Positions 1 through 7,814 of a DNA stretch of 26,673 nt are shown one piece after another; within the stretch, counting starts at the first letter, position 1, and every line of letters starts with the position of its first letter. The stretch comes from JAWPMV01 sp038527215 (GTDB taxonomy: Bacteria; Bacteroidota; Bacteroidia; J057). A program made the translations under genes and the position numbers. The stretch spans positions 1-26,673 of the forward strand of contig JBCBGC010000120.1 of NCBI GenBank assembly GCA_038527215.1, read 5' to 3'. The notes beneath the pieces are model-generated. The model saw nothing but the letters and a program-made list of their open reading frames with translations. It did no database searches and had not been told where the DNA came from.

Positions 1-36
1 CCCGCGTTCGTGCACCCCAACGCGCATTTTTGGCAG

Positions 37-127
37 ATTTAGAGAGGACTGCGACTCGACATATCTTCCAGCCTCCCTAATTGCTATGAAGTACAAGTGC
101 AGTCCATATTTAGCGAGGACTGACGTA
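37..127. repeat. Short repeat with dyad symmetry upstream of sulfatase
   Basis: The 15-base string at 37-51 recurs at 108-122 with one mismatch (atttagNgaggactg). The second copy also ends an inverted repeat: CAGTCC at 100-105 pairs with GGACTG at 117-122, and GTAC at 91-94 faces GTAC at 124-127. This resembles a small dispersed palindromic repeat or an extended hairpin rather than coding sequence. It lies upstream of the preferred sulfatase start, so it could be in the leader. Its function is unknown. Confidence 0.4.
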
Positions 128-187
128 CAAAAGGAGGGAAGAAGGTGGGGGAGCTCGCTTCTGCGGAGAATTTCTTTTCTTGGGGGC

Positions 188-1624
188 ATGAAACGAATCC
201 TGCTATTGATCCTGGGGGTGTGGGGGCTGCTGGCTCTCGCATGCCAGCCCACTCCATCTCCCCAAAGCTCCCCCAACATCCTCCTCATCTGCGTAGATGA
301 CCTGCGCCCGGAACTGGGCAGCTTTGGGGTGGACTATATTCATTCGCCGCACATCGATCAGTTGGCGGCGGAAGGGGTGGCTTTTCGGCGGCATTATGTG
401 AATGCGCCAAGCTGTGGACCTTCGCGCTATAGTTTGCTGATGGGGCGATATGGCCCTGCGGGCAACCAGGCTTTATTTCAGCGGGCGCAACAAATGGCCG
501 CAGGAGATACCAGCGTCTTTCCCAGTCTGCCGGAATACTTCCGGGGGCAAGGCTATACCACCGTATCGGTGGGCAAGGTCTCCCATCATCCGGGCGGGCG
601 AGGCGGGCCGGACTGGCAGGACAGTAGCCAGATCGAAATGCCTGGGGCCTGGGATCGGCATCTCATGCCCGTGGGACCCTGGCAACATCCGCGCGGGGCC
701 ATGCATGGCCTGGCCAAAGGAGAAATTCGCGTCCAAGCCGGCGACATGGCGGTCTATCAGGCGGTGGAAGGCGAGGATGAGCTCTATCCCGATGGATTAA
801 TCGCTGAGGAAGCCTTACAGCAGCTTGCCCAACTGACTACCCAACCCGAGCAGCCTTTCTTGCTGGCCGTGGGCTTTATTCGCCCGCATTTGCCCTTTGG
901 GGCACCGGAGCAGTACCTCCGCCACTATGCCGAAACGGAGCTACCCGCCATTCCCCATCCTGATGCCCCCCTCACCCGCACTACCTGGCATGCCTCAGGG
1001 GAGTTCATGAAGTACCAGCGCTGGGACAAAGACCCTTATCAGGATTCCGCCTTTGTGGAGGCGGTGCGACGCCACTACGCGGCTTGTGTGAGCTATGCCG
1101 ATGCTCAGATCGGCAAAGTGCTGGCCGCCCTGGAAAAAAGCGGGGCCGCAGAAAATACCATCGTGGTGCTCTGGGGCGATCACGGCTGGCACCTGGGCGA
1201 ACATGCCATTTGGGGCAAGCATAGTTTATTTGAAGAGGCCCTTCGTTCGCCCTTGATCATCCGGGCACCCGGTCAGGCCAAAGCAAATGTCCAGACTTCC
1301 GCGGTAGTCGAAAGCCTGGACCTCTTTCCTACTTTGTGTGAGCTAACGGGCCAGGAAATCCCTGCATATGCCCAGGGAACTTCTTTGCTCCCCATTCTGC
1401 AAAATCCCCGGATGCCCGGCCATCCGGCTTTTTCCTATCAGTCCGAGGCGTTGACGCTGCGGACCGACCGTTACCGGCTGATTCATCATCAGGATGGCTT
1501 TAACGAATTATACGATCACCAGTCGCCGGAGAGGGAAACCAAAAACATTGCCCGCCTACAACCGGAAGTGGTGAAAGAACTCACCGCGACCCTGGCCGCC
1601 AAACAAGCCTTACGCAAGCCTTAA
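188..1624 (+). CDS. Sulfatase, iduronate-2-sulfatase-like, predicted lipoprotein
   Basis: The frame is open from ATG 86, but ATG 188 is preferred. It gives a 478-residue protein starting with Lys-Arg, a hydrophobic stretch and Cys19 (LLALAC), a plausible though loose lipobox; the sequence before it is a repeat. The alkaline-phosphatase-like sulfatase fold shows as VDDLRPELGSFG (metal-binding Asp37/Asp38), the formylglycine signature CGPSR with Cys76, and a GDHGWHLGEH block typical of the iduronate-2-sulfatase branch. Cys-type sulfatases need a formylglycine-generating enzyme, which is not encoded here. The likely role is removal of sulfate esters from polysaccharides at the cell surface or in the periplasm; the substrate is not predictable. 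The gene converges with the sugar dehydrogenase gene, their stop codons overlapping by three bases. No SusC/SusD pair is next to it. Confidence 0.9.
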   Translation: MKRILLLILGVWGLLALACQPTPSPQSSPNILLICVDDLRPELGSFGVDYIHSPHIDQLAAEGVAFRRHYVNAPSCGPSRYSLLMGRYGPAGNQALFQRAQQMAAGDTSVFPSLPEYFRGQGYTTVSVGKVSHHPGGRGGPDWQDSSQIEMPGAWDRHLMPVGPWQHPRGAMHGLAKGEIRVQAGDMAVYQAVEGEDELYPDGLIAEEALQQLAQLTTQPEQPFLLAVGFIRPHLPFGAPEQYLRHYAETELPAIPHPDAPLTRTTWHASGEFMKYQRWDKDPYQDSAFVEAVRRHYAACVSYADAQIGKVLAALEKSGAAENTIVVLWGDHGWHLGEHAIWGKHSLFEEALRSPLIIRAPGQAKANVQTSAVVESLDLFPTLCELTGQEIPAYAQGTSLLPILQNPRMPGHPAFSYQSEALTLRTDRYRLIHHQDGFNELYDHQSPERETKNIARLQPEVVKELTATLAAKQALRKP

Positions 1625-3171
1625 GGTTGCGGGATCACCTCGATAAGCTTGCCGTTTTCCTCATCGGTGAGCAGGTAGAGCTTGCCGCCTGGGCTCATCT
1701 CCGCTTTGCGGAGGCGCAGCCGATCATCGGGAAATAATTCATGCACGGCTTTGACGGTGGTGCCTTGCAGGTCGATGCGCCACAAAGAGCCGCGCGAAAG
1801 GCCGGGCACGATCAGGTCGCCATACCAATTCGGAAATTGCGTACCGCTATAAAAAACCAGCCCGGTCGGGGCTACGGTCTGTTTCCAGAAATGGACGGGA
1901 TCGGTATAGACGGGATTGGGCAAGGCATCGGGCTGGTAATCCGGGCTTCGATAACGGCCAGAGGTTACGTTGGGCCAGCCGTAATTGGCTCCGGCGCGGA
2001 GCACGTTGATTTCGTCGCCCTGTATGGTGCCATGCTCACTAAACCAAATCCTGCCCGTGCCGGGTTCTACGGTGAGGCCCTGAGCCGCGCGTATGCCGAA
2101 GGCGTAAAGGCCTTTGACCGCTTCCGGTCCGAAGTCGGGATTGTCTGCTGGAATGCGGCCGTCCGGATGAAGCCGATAAATCTTGCCCCGGGCATCGCTC
2201 ACATCCTGGGCGATGGGTAAACCTTGTTTGACATATTCGAAAAAAAGGCGTTCGCCCGCGGTGATGTAGAGCATGCCATCCGGTCCGAAGCACATGCCTC
2301 CGCCAAAGTGATACAGCCCGGGCACATAAGGCCCGGGATTGAGCAAGGTGCGAATCTCGGTCAGGCGGTTGTCCTCCAAGCGGGCGCGGATCACCTTGAG
2401 GGCGAAGCGCTCTCCTTGTTGCGAAACGTAGGAGACATAGACGAATTTATTTTGGGCAAAATCCGGGTCCACCAGGACCTCGAGGATGCCTGCATTGGCG
2501 CGGATTTCTTTGCCGTCCAGGCTGGTGGGATAGATGCCTTGTTCGTAGCGGCTCACGTCCAGCACAAAGGGCTGGAACAAATCCTCGGGAAAACCCTGAA
2601 TGGCTTGCCGGCTTTGGGTGGCCAAATCGACCCGCAGGAGGTCTCCATCTTTTTCGGCAATGAGGACTTCGGTTTCGGACAAAAAGGCCATGCTCCAGGG
2701 TTTGCGCAGGCCCTCCATGATCACTCGTTTGACAGGACCTTCGTAATCCGGTACGAGCGGGTAACGGGTGGCGGTTTTGCTGATGATCTTCCAGTCCTCT
2801 CCGATTCTTTTGAGCAAAATCAAATCCAGGAAGCGGGCCTGAATGGCCTCGATCACCACCTCAATTTCGGCATAAGCCACTTCCTGATGTAGGTTTACAG
2901 AGAGAATGCGGCTTTTTCGCCCGTTGAACTGACCTGCTTCGCGTTTTGCGAATAGAGCCGCATAAGCCTTCGGACTGAAAATCCTGGCGTTTCCGTCCCG
3001 GTCGTTCAGGTAGAGGGTGGCGGAGTCGATAAAAGCCTGCTCGATTTGCGCAGGATAGTTATAGGAAGTCCCAGTGATATAATCGTTCAGGGGAATGCGG
3101 ACCCGGTCGGCTTCGCTTTGGGCGAAGAGCAGCACAGGCAGGCTGAGCAACAGCAGCAGAAGGTGTTTCAT
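1621..3171 (-). CDS. PQQ-dependent sugar dehydrogenase (GSDH family) with N-terminal NTF2-like domain
   Basis: This is a 516-residue exported protein. Residues 1-17 form a signal peptide (Lys, a Leu-rich core, LLFAQ). Residues about 20-140 resemble the lumazine-binding/SnoaL-type NTF2-like fold (an open cone with a final DWKIISKTATRYP strand). Residues about 145-510 are a glucose/sorbosone dehydrogenase beta-propeller: HFGGGMCFGPDGMLYITAGE, KIYRLHPDGRIPADNP, a YAFGIRAAQGL block, WFSEHG, and GDEINVLRAGANYGWP match the aldose sugar dehydrogenase (YliI) pattern. Such enzymes oxidise sugars in the periplasm with PQQ and calcium. No PQQ synthesis genes are in the window, so cofactor supply is unknown. 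The fusion with an NTF2-like domain is unusual for this enzyme. The gene follows the AraC regulator on the same strand but a terminator separates them. Confidence 0.88.
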   Translation of the reverse strand: MKHLLLLLLSLPVLLFAQSEADRVRIPLNDYITGTSYNYPAQIEQAFIDSATLYLNDRDGNARIFSPKAYAALFAKREAGQFNGRKSRILSVNLHQEVAYAEIEVVIEAIQARFLDLILLKRIGEDWKIISKTATRYPLVPDYEGPVKRVIMEGLRKPWSMAFLSETEVLIAEKDGDLLRVDLATQSRQAIQGFPEDLFQPFVLDVSRYEQGIYPTSLDGKEIRANAGILEVLVDPDFAQNKFVYVSYVSQQGERFALKVIRARLEDNRLTEIRTLLNPGPYVPGLYHFGGGMCFGPDGMLYITAGERLFFEYVKQGLPIAQDVSDARGKIYRLHPDGRIPADNPDFGPEAVKGLYAFGIRAAQGLTVEPGTGRIWFSEHGTIQGDEINVLRAGANYGWPNVTSGRYRSPDYQPDALPNPVYTDPVHFWKQTVAPTGLVFYSGTQFPNWYGDLIVPGLSRGSLWRIDLQGTTVKAVHELFPDDRLRLRKAEMSPGGKLYLLTDEENGKLIEVIPQP

Positions 3172-3208
3172 CGTGAATGGCTTTTTTGCAAGGCTAGGAC
3201 TTTTCGGG

Positions 3209-3236
3209 CAAAAAGGCAGGCCCGGGCCTGCCTAAA
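3209..3236 (-). terminator. Rho-independent terminator after AraC-type gene
   Basis: AGGCAGGCCCGGGCCTGCCT at 3214-3233 is a perfect 20-bp palindrome. Read on the minus strand it is followed by TTTTT, giving a GC-rich stem and U-tract. It sits 40 bases past the AraC-type stop and before the sugar dehydrogenase start, so the two genes are probably separate transcription units. Confidence 0.8.
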
Positions 3237-3276
3237 GGGGTTCGGATTTATAAAGCCAAACGGATTTAGACAGAGG

Positions 3277-4332
3277 TTAGGCGGATTGCATCTGCTTAGC
3301 GTACTGAGCGGGAGTCATGCCGTGCACTTTTTTGAAGGCTTCGTAGAAGGCGGATTTGGAGCGAAAGCCTACTTCCTGTCCGATGCCTTCGATGGTGAGC
3401 TTGGAGGCATCCCGGAGGAGTTCTGCCGCAGCTTGCACGCGATAGGTGTTCACATACTCGCTAAAGCGCTGACCGAGGGTTTGGTTGAGGTATTGGGAGA
3501 GCAGGTGCGGACTGACGGATAAGGCTTCGGCTAGTTGAGCGAGTTTGAGGGATGGCTCAGTAAAACGTTGTTCGACTTCCATGAGTTGGCGGAGGCCAGC
3601 TTTGATGGTGGCGGTAGCCTGGGGTTGAATTTCTTTTTGGGCGTAGCGCTCGGGACTGCCTTCGATGAGCCCCAATGCTTTGGGGTGAAACATGAGGAAG
3701 GCGAGCAAACCATAAAAGCCTACGGAAAAGGTAATCGGTCCCAAAATGTAGGAGGGAAAGCCTACATAGAGGATGGCGTGAAACACCAAACAGATGAGGG
3801 CATTGAGGCCGAATATGCTCAGCAGACACAGATGTGAAGCTTGGAGCGACGGAGGCGCATTTTTTCCCAAAAACTTCTTCCCTAATAATACCCCGGTCCA
3901 AATCACATAGCCCAGCCATACGGCATAGAGGCCTTGTACGATGCGGGGATTCCAGAGGTCTGGGCGGCTGGTATAGGGGAAGAGCAGGCCGATGCCCAGG
4001 ACGATAAGCAGCCAGGCGAGGAGATGAGCGCGGCCGGTGGAGCTGAGGCGTTTTTCCTGTCGGAGAACGCTGCGCACGTAGAGCCATAAAAAGAGTCCGA
4101 TGAAAGGGCAGGCGGAGAGGCCGATTTGCAGGATGGGTTTGGGGAGGCCTGGCTCAAAGAAGTAAAAGACGGACTTGCCGATGCGCACGGTGAGCAGGAG
4201 AATCATCATGCCGAAGAGCCGGGTCGGCCAGCTCCCCCTTTGCCTTCTCAGCAATAAATAGCCGCCCACCAGCAGGCCGTTGAAGACCCCCAGGCCGCTA
4301 ACAAAAAAGAGGAGTTGGGAGGAGAGAGGCAT
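3277..4332 (-). CDS. AraC-family transcriptional regulator with N-terminal membrane domain
   Basis: This 351-residue protein has about seven hydrophobic segments in its first 220 residues, then a charged linker and a C-terminal AraC/XylS double helix-turn-helix (about 245-348). The second HTH includes IEGIGQEVGFRSKSAFYEAFKKVHGMTPAQY, the family signature. Membrane-anchored AraC proteins of this build are common in Bacteroidota and are thought to link an envelope signal to local transcription. The ligand and targets cannot be read from the sequence. The nearest same-strand gene is the sugar dehydrogenase, but a strong terminator lies between. Divergent to it, 198 bases away, is the toxin-antitoxin pair. 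Confidence 0.88.
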   Translation of the reverse strand: MPLSSQLLFFVSGLGVFNGLLVGGYLLLRRQRGSWPTRLFGMMILLLTVRIGKSVFYFFEPGLPKPILQIGLSACPFIGLFLWLYVRSVLRQEKRLSSTGRAHLLAWLLIVLGIGLLFPYTSRPDLWNPRIVQGLYAVWLGYVIWTGVLLGKKFLGKNAPPSLQASHLCLLSIFGLNALICLVFHAILYVGFPSYILGPITFSVGFYGLLAFLMFHPKALGLIEGSPERYAQKEIQPQATATIKAGLRQLMEVEQRFTEPSLKLAQLAEALSVSPHLLSQYLNQTLGQRFSEYVNTYRVQAAAELLRDASKLTIEGIGQEVGFRSKSAFYEAFKKVHGMTPAQYAKQMQSA

Positions 4333-4530
4333 GGGACCGTAACTGGTGGTATGAGCAGTAAACTGAGGATTTTTGCGGAGGGATGCAAGGGGGAGGGGTG
4401 CGAAAAGGGGGCTTTGTGAGGGGGATAGCGATGCTTGAGCCCTTTCTCCGAATGACGACAGCTTTGATCAGGGAGACCGATCGCTAGCACCAAATTTGTT
4501 CTGGCTCGTATATAATGGTAAATTCAATTC
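4333..4530. promoter_or_regulatory. Divergent intergenic region, AraC-type gene / toxin-antitoxin
   Basis: This 198-base spacer lies between divergent starts and must hold promoters for both. A TATAAT string occurs at 4511-4516, 15 bases before the antitoxin ATG, which is close for a -10 box. I see no convincing -33/-35 partner and no clear operator dyad. Confidence 0.35.
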
Positions 4531-4773
4531 ATGAGGTTAGAGATTCCATCAGACTTCTTACAGCATGCTGGCCTTACTGAGCAAGAGCTTCGGCAGGAGC
4601 TTGCGATCATTTTTTATAAGCGGGGAAATGTTTCCCTGGGTAAGGCTGCGGAATTCGCACACCTCCATAAAATTGCCTTTCAAAGACTGTTAGCTGAACG
4701 GAAAATTCCGTTGAATTATGACGTTTCGGATTTAGAGGAAGACCTAAAGACGCTTGAGCAACTTGATCCGTGA
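4531..4773 (+). CDS. UPF0175 family protein, predicted antitoxin
   Basis: This 80-residue protein matches the UPF0175 pattern: an N-terminal LEIPSDFL strand, an acidic helix EQELRQELAIIFYKRGNVSLGKAAEFAHL containing a helix-turn-helix-like stretch, FQRLLAERKIPLNYD, and a terminal acidic helix DLEEDLKTLEQL. Genes of this family usually precede a DUF3368 PIN-like gene and act as DNA-binding antitoxins. That arrangement is exactly what is seen: the next gene starts within this stop codon. Autoregulation through the HTH is expected from the family but no operator was identified. Confidence 0.85.
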   Translation: MRLEIPSDFLQHAGLTEQELRQELAIIFYKRGNVSLGKAAEFAHLHKIAFQRLLAERKIPLNYDVSDLEEDLKTLEQLDP

Positions 4774-5261
4774 TTGTTATTAGCGATACCTCTCCGCTGA
4801 GTAATTTATTGGTGATTGGTAAGTTAGATTTGCTTGCCCAACTTTTTGAGAAAGTATGTATCCCGGCTGTGGTGTGGGAGGAGATCTCGCGTTTGGAAAC
4901 CTTTGGGATAGATCCAAGTCCTATTAAGCGGGCCCCATGGATTTTAATTGAGGAGGTAAAAGACCAGGCCCTGGTTCAGGAGCTTAGGCGAGAACTTGAT
5001 CCTGGAGAGGCGGCAGCTATAGCCTTGGCGGTTGAATTGGAGATCAAAACCATTTTGATTGATGAGAAGCCGGGACGGCTGATTGCTCAAAAATATGCTT
5101 TGACCCCTACGGGAGTTCTAGGGATTCTATTACGGGCGAAAGAGTTGAGACTGTTGCAGGAGATAAAACCAGAACTGGATAAACTCAGAGAGAAAGCTGG
5201 GTTTTATATCTCTGATCCCTTGTATGATCGTATCATGGAATTAGCTGGGGAAATGGGGTGA
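4770..5261 (+). CDS. DUF3368 PIN-like domain protein, predicted toxin nuclease
   Basis: The protein has 163 residues and starts at GTG 4770, sharing GTGA with the antitoxin stop, so translation is probably coupled. The first residues (MIVISDTSPLSNL) carry the PIN Asp6. Other candidate acidic residues are Glu38 (VVWEEI), Glu80 in LDPGEAAAIALA, and Asp98 in TILIDEKPGR. This is the full set expected of a metal-dependent PIN-like RNase, and the length is normal for DUF3368. The likely role is an RNA-cleaving toxin held in check by the UPF0175 partner; the target RNA is unknown. A small frame follows with the same GTGA overlap. Confidence 0.85.
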   Translation: MIVISDTSPLSNLLVIGKLDLLAQLFEKVCIPAVVWEEISRLETFGIDPSPIKRAPWILIEEVKDQALVQELRRELDPGEAAAIALAVELEIKTILIDEKPGRLIAQKYALTPTGVLGILLRAKELRLLQEIKPELDKLREKAGFYISDPLYDRIMELAGEMG

Positions 5262-5419
5262 TCGACAGGTCCCTCCTTTTTCTGGAAAGCCTAATTCCTC
5301 GCCGTGCTACAGACCTCTTCGAAAATCTAAGACGCCTGGTAAACCTAGCTTCCTCTCCAGAACCTAATGCCTTTAAAAGTATCTTAGAAAAGACCAGCGT
5401 AAAACCTCCCCAAGCATAA
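5258..5419 (+). CDS. Possible small third gene of the toxin-antitoxin unit, 53 residues
   Basis: A GTG at 5258-5260 overlaps the toxin stop in the same GTGA arrangement that joins antitoxin to toxin, and the frame stays open to TAA at 5417-5419. The predicted product is mostly helical in appearance (LLFLESLIPRRATDLFENLR, then a Pro-containing tail) and resembles nothing I recognise. The frame ends six bases before the stop of the convergent Ig-like gene. It could be a real accessory protein, a truncated remnant, or chance; no other coding evidence is available. Confidence 0.35.
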   Translation: MIDRSLLFLESLIPRRATDLFENLRRLVNLASSPEPNAFKSILEKTSVKPPQA

Positions 5420-5425
5420 GTGATC

Positions 5426-6541
5426 TCATAGCTCAAACCCAATCACCTGATGGGCCTCCCCCTTCCCCGCCTCAGTTGCATCCTTTTGATCTAATAGATT
5501 TTGCAGATTATTGCCTGCGACATCTTCCAGCCGACTGTCCAGCACGATGCGATAGTTTCCTTTTTGCCACGTTTGCTGGGGGATAAATTGGATTTGCTGC
5601 TCTTCTTCCAGCACTTCCCAATGCCCAGGGATAGGGTTTTGATCTGCGTCTTCCAGTTGAATCATGGATTGGAGTAAGGCGTGGTCCATGATGCGGTCAA
5701 AATGAATGCCCAGAGGATCATGGCTATGCAGGGCGGGTTTTTCTATCTGCCATGCATCTATCTTGATCGCCTGACGATAGGCTTGGCCGATTACGAATGC
5801 TTTTCTGGTCTCTACAGATAAGGCTTGTCCATAAACATCTTGCCAGGTAGCTGATATGGTCAGTTGATATTGCTGGCCCTCCAGCAAGGCAGGCCCCAAC
5901 GCAAGGTTGGTAGAAACGCCTCTTTTGATCCGTCCCGGATCGAACAGCAAGGTGAGCCGTTTGCCATCCGGACTCCATAACTCTTGTTTAAACTCCATGA
6001 AGGCCTGCGTATCAACCTTTCCCGCCGCATCCGTCAGATGGATGTGCGCCAAGGCTTGCCCTTTTTTCATGGGGGTATTGAAATAGAAATAGAATCGCAA
6101 TAAATTTTCGGGTAGTTCCCTGGCGGAGGGGTACATGCGTAGCACCGCGGCTTTTTCAAGCCTTGGCTTCGCTTCTAGCTGAAAAGCCTGATAAGCATAG
6201 CTGCCCTCGGTTTCCCCCTGTTGCGTTCTGACGAGATAAGTTATGCCGCTTTCAAAGGGGAAATAGGGCGAGAAGACCAGGTAATTTCCTTCCAGGCGAT
6301 GGCGTCCCTGAACGGCATGCGGATGATGTTCCTCCCCTGCTGGTTGTACAAAGACCGATAAGTATGCATAGCCTTCGAACTGGTCTGGGTTCAGCTTTGT
6401 CATAGCTGAAATGTCCAACTGAACACTTCCTCCTGGTTCAGTGGGCAAGATAAGGGCAGGAGGCGTTTGGGAATAGGCGGTCGGAAGCATGGTCAGCAGC
6501 AAAATTATGAGTACCTGAAGCCGGAGATGATTTCCTATCAT
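5426..6541 (-). CDS. Exported Ig-like (SbsA/Big_5-type) domain protein
   Basis: This 371-residue protein has a clear signal peptide (residues 1-24, ending AYSQ). After an N-terminal beta-rich region, two repeats resemble bacterial Ig-like SbsA/Big_5 domains: about 145-250 (LRFYFYFNTPMKKGQA... followed by a Gly-Gln-Gln-Tyr-Gln-Leu-Thr block) and about 265-350 (LGIHFDRIMDHALLQSMIQL... and GNYRIVLDSRLEDVAGNNL). The motif NTPM/DRIMD followed later by D-x-x-GN-x-L is typical. Its ATG overlaps the stop of the upstream propeller-like gene as ATGA, so it is the last gene of that operon. It probably acts in the periplasm or on the cell surface; no catalytic residues are evident. Confidence 0.8.
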   Translation of the reverse strand: MIGNHLRLQVLIILLLTMLPTAYSQTPPALILPTEPGGSVQLDISAMTKLNPDQFEGYAYLSVFVQPAGEEHHPHAVQGRHRLEGNYLVFSPYFPFESGITYLVRTQQGETEGSYAYQAFQLEAKPRLEKAAVLRMYPSARELPENLLRFYFYFNTPMKKGQALAHIHLTDAAGKVDTQAFMEFKQELWSPDGKRLTLLFDPGRIKRGVSTNLALGPALLEGQQYQLTISATWQDVYGQALSVETRKAFVIGQAYRQAIKIDAWQIEKPALHSHDPLGIHFDRIMDHALLQSMIQLEDADQNPIPGHWEVLEEEQQIQFIPQQTWQKGNYRIVLDSRLEDVAGNNLQNLLDQKDATEAGKGEAHQVIGFEL

Positions 6542-7713
6542 GATTTGTTTGCCTTCGGAATATCAGATTCACCAATGATATTATGCAGCCTAAATGGAAA
6601 CATGGTAAAGACAGTTTCCAAATCCAGGCTGCCCGTTTCTATATCTCTGTTCAAGGAGACAAACTGCCCTTCGTTCAATAAGTCAATGCGCAGGGAAGCC
6701 CCACTAAACATGATCGATTTACCAATAGGACCAAATGGCATGATAGGATGCAGGTCTATTTTTCCGCCCCGCTCAAAGTCCTGATCCGTCACCACTTTGG
6801 CTTGCTGGAGGCCGCTTACCGGAATGACCAGCGGACTTCTGCTATTATTGGTAACAAACAGCATTTCCTCTCCTTTCATGGAAAAAGGCACCATGTCGAT
6901 GGGTTGACCATTGCCCATATCTCCGATGGTTCTGGCGCTGACCTTTGTACCGTCTGTAAGTTCGTCGATCGGAATCAACACCAGTGGGCTACAGGTATAA
7001 GCCGCTACTAATTGGTTAATGCCATCAATCTGCTTAACTGCCATGGAGCGAATAGGGGCCCGACTTTCATAGTTGTCATGCACAATATGATACATCTCAA
7101 TCTTACTGATGCTTTCTGTACCATTGAAGGGATAAGGTAATCTGCGGAGGACCGAACTGAATTCTTCATTACTCACGCCAGAAACAAATAATTCCCCCTG
7201 GTGATATTCCATGGCCACGATGGCCAGCATCCGCAATGGCTGTTTAGACTTGGCGATATCCTTCTGACTTGGAGGCGCTCCGCCTATCCCACGTAAGACC
7301 ACCCGTTGCTGATGGTCTGGGATCTGGGTCAGGGCTTGAGAAGTGATTTCAAGGCTTGCTAAGTCTATATGTTGTAGGTGATTTGGGGCATCTACCTTTA
7401 GCAAGGCTGGCAAAGCCTCGAGTCCATGTCCCCGGCTTACGGAAAGGTATACTTCCCCACTCTTAGGATGTACGGCGATATCATTGATCTTCACATTCGC
7501 TTGAGTAGTTCCTAACACTGCCGCGATCTGCTCATCTATCTGGTAGACATTGATCTCAAAGGTATCCGCGCTGCGGTTTTCATGTGTGAGGTCAAAGGCA
7601 TGAATCGCGCCTGATTGATTGTCCCCGGCAAAGAGGATTCCCTCCTCACTAAATTTCAGGACGCCCAGGGATTGTATGTGGTGGGAAGGGGAGGAAAAAG
7701 TTTCAGCAGTCAT
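6538..7713 (-). CDS. Propeller-like protein, paralog 2, apparently without signal peptide
   Basis: This is a close paralog of the upstream gene and aligns along nearly its whole length. Shared blocks are SLGVLKFSEEGILFAGDNQSG, NDIAVHPKSGEVYLSVSRGH, PYPFNGTESIS, ESRAPIRSMAV, YTCSPLVLIP, and ARTIGDMGNGQPIDM. Repeated short strands with Gly/Asp turns suggest a beta-propeller, though no family name can be given. The frame extends upstream to TTG 7794, but that stretch lies in a strong hairpin, so ATG 7713 (391 residues, MTAETFSSPSHH) is preferred. Neither start gives a convincing export signal, unlike paralog 1. The stop overlaps the next gene's ATG. It may be cytoplasmic, or a duplicate losing function. 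Confidence 0.75.
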   Translation of the reverse strand: MTAETFSSPSHHIQSLGVLKFSEEGILFAGDNQSGAIHAFDLTHENRSADTFEINVYQIDEQIAAVLGTTQANVKINDIAVHPKSGEVYLSVSRGHGLEALPALLKVDAPNHLQHIDLASLEITSQALTQIPDHQQRVVLRGIGGAPPSQKDIAKSKQPLRMLAIVAMEYHQGELFVSGVSNEEFSSVLRRLPYPFNGTESISKIEMYHIVHDNYESRAPIRSMAVKQIDGINQLVAAYTCSPLVLIPIDELTDGTKVSARTIGDMGNGQPIDMVPFSMKGEEMLFVTNNSRSPLVIPVSGLQQAKVVTDQDFERGGKIDLHPIMPFGPIGKSIMFSGASLRIDLLNEGQFVSLNRDIETGSLDLETVFTMFPFRLHNIIGESDIPKANKS

Positions 7714-7756
7714 AGCACACGGGTTGATAATGATTTTTTGTTTAAATAAAGCGCCC

Positions 7757-7795
7757 GTTGAAAAGAGGCTTTTTGGCAATAAGCATCTTTTCAAC
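7757..7795 (-). other. Strong intercistronic hairpin between the two paralogs
   Basis: GTTGAAAAGA at 7757-7766 pairs perfectly with TCTTTTCAAC at 7786-7795. Inside it GCTT (7768-7771) pairs with AAGC (7781-7784), leaving a 9-base loop. It sits between the stop of paralog 1 and the ATG of paralog 2. It lacks a clean U-tract, so an RNA-stability or attenuation element is more likely than a full terminator. Confidence 0.65.
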
Positions 7796-7814
7796 AGGAA
7801 GAGGGATCCAAGGC

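Noticed and set aside
86..187. N-terminal extension of the sulfatase from ATG 86
   Set aside because: The extension lies over a repeat and lacks protein character; ATG 188 gives a lipoprotein signal.
2224..2892. 222-codon plus-strand frame
   Set aside because: Antisense to the sugar dehydrogenase, whose domains are clear; its translation has no recognisable motif.
5233..5442. 69-codon minus-strand frame
   Set aside because: It overlaps the toxin end and the end of the Ig-like gene, and has no motif or start context.
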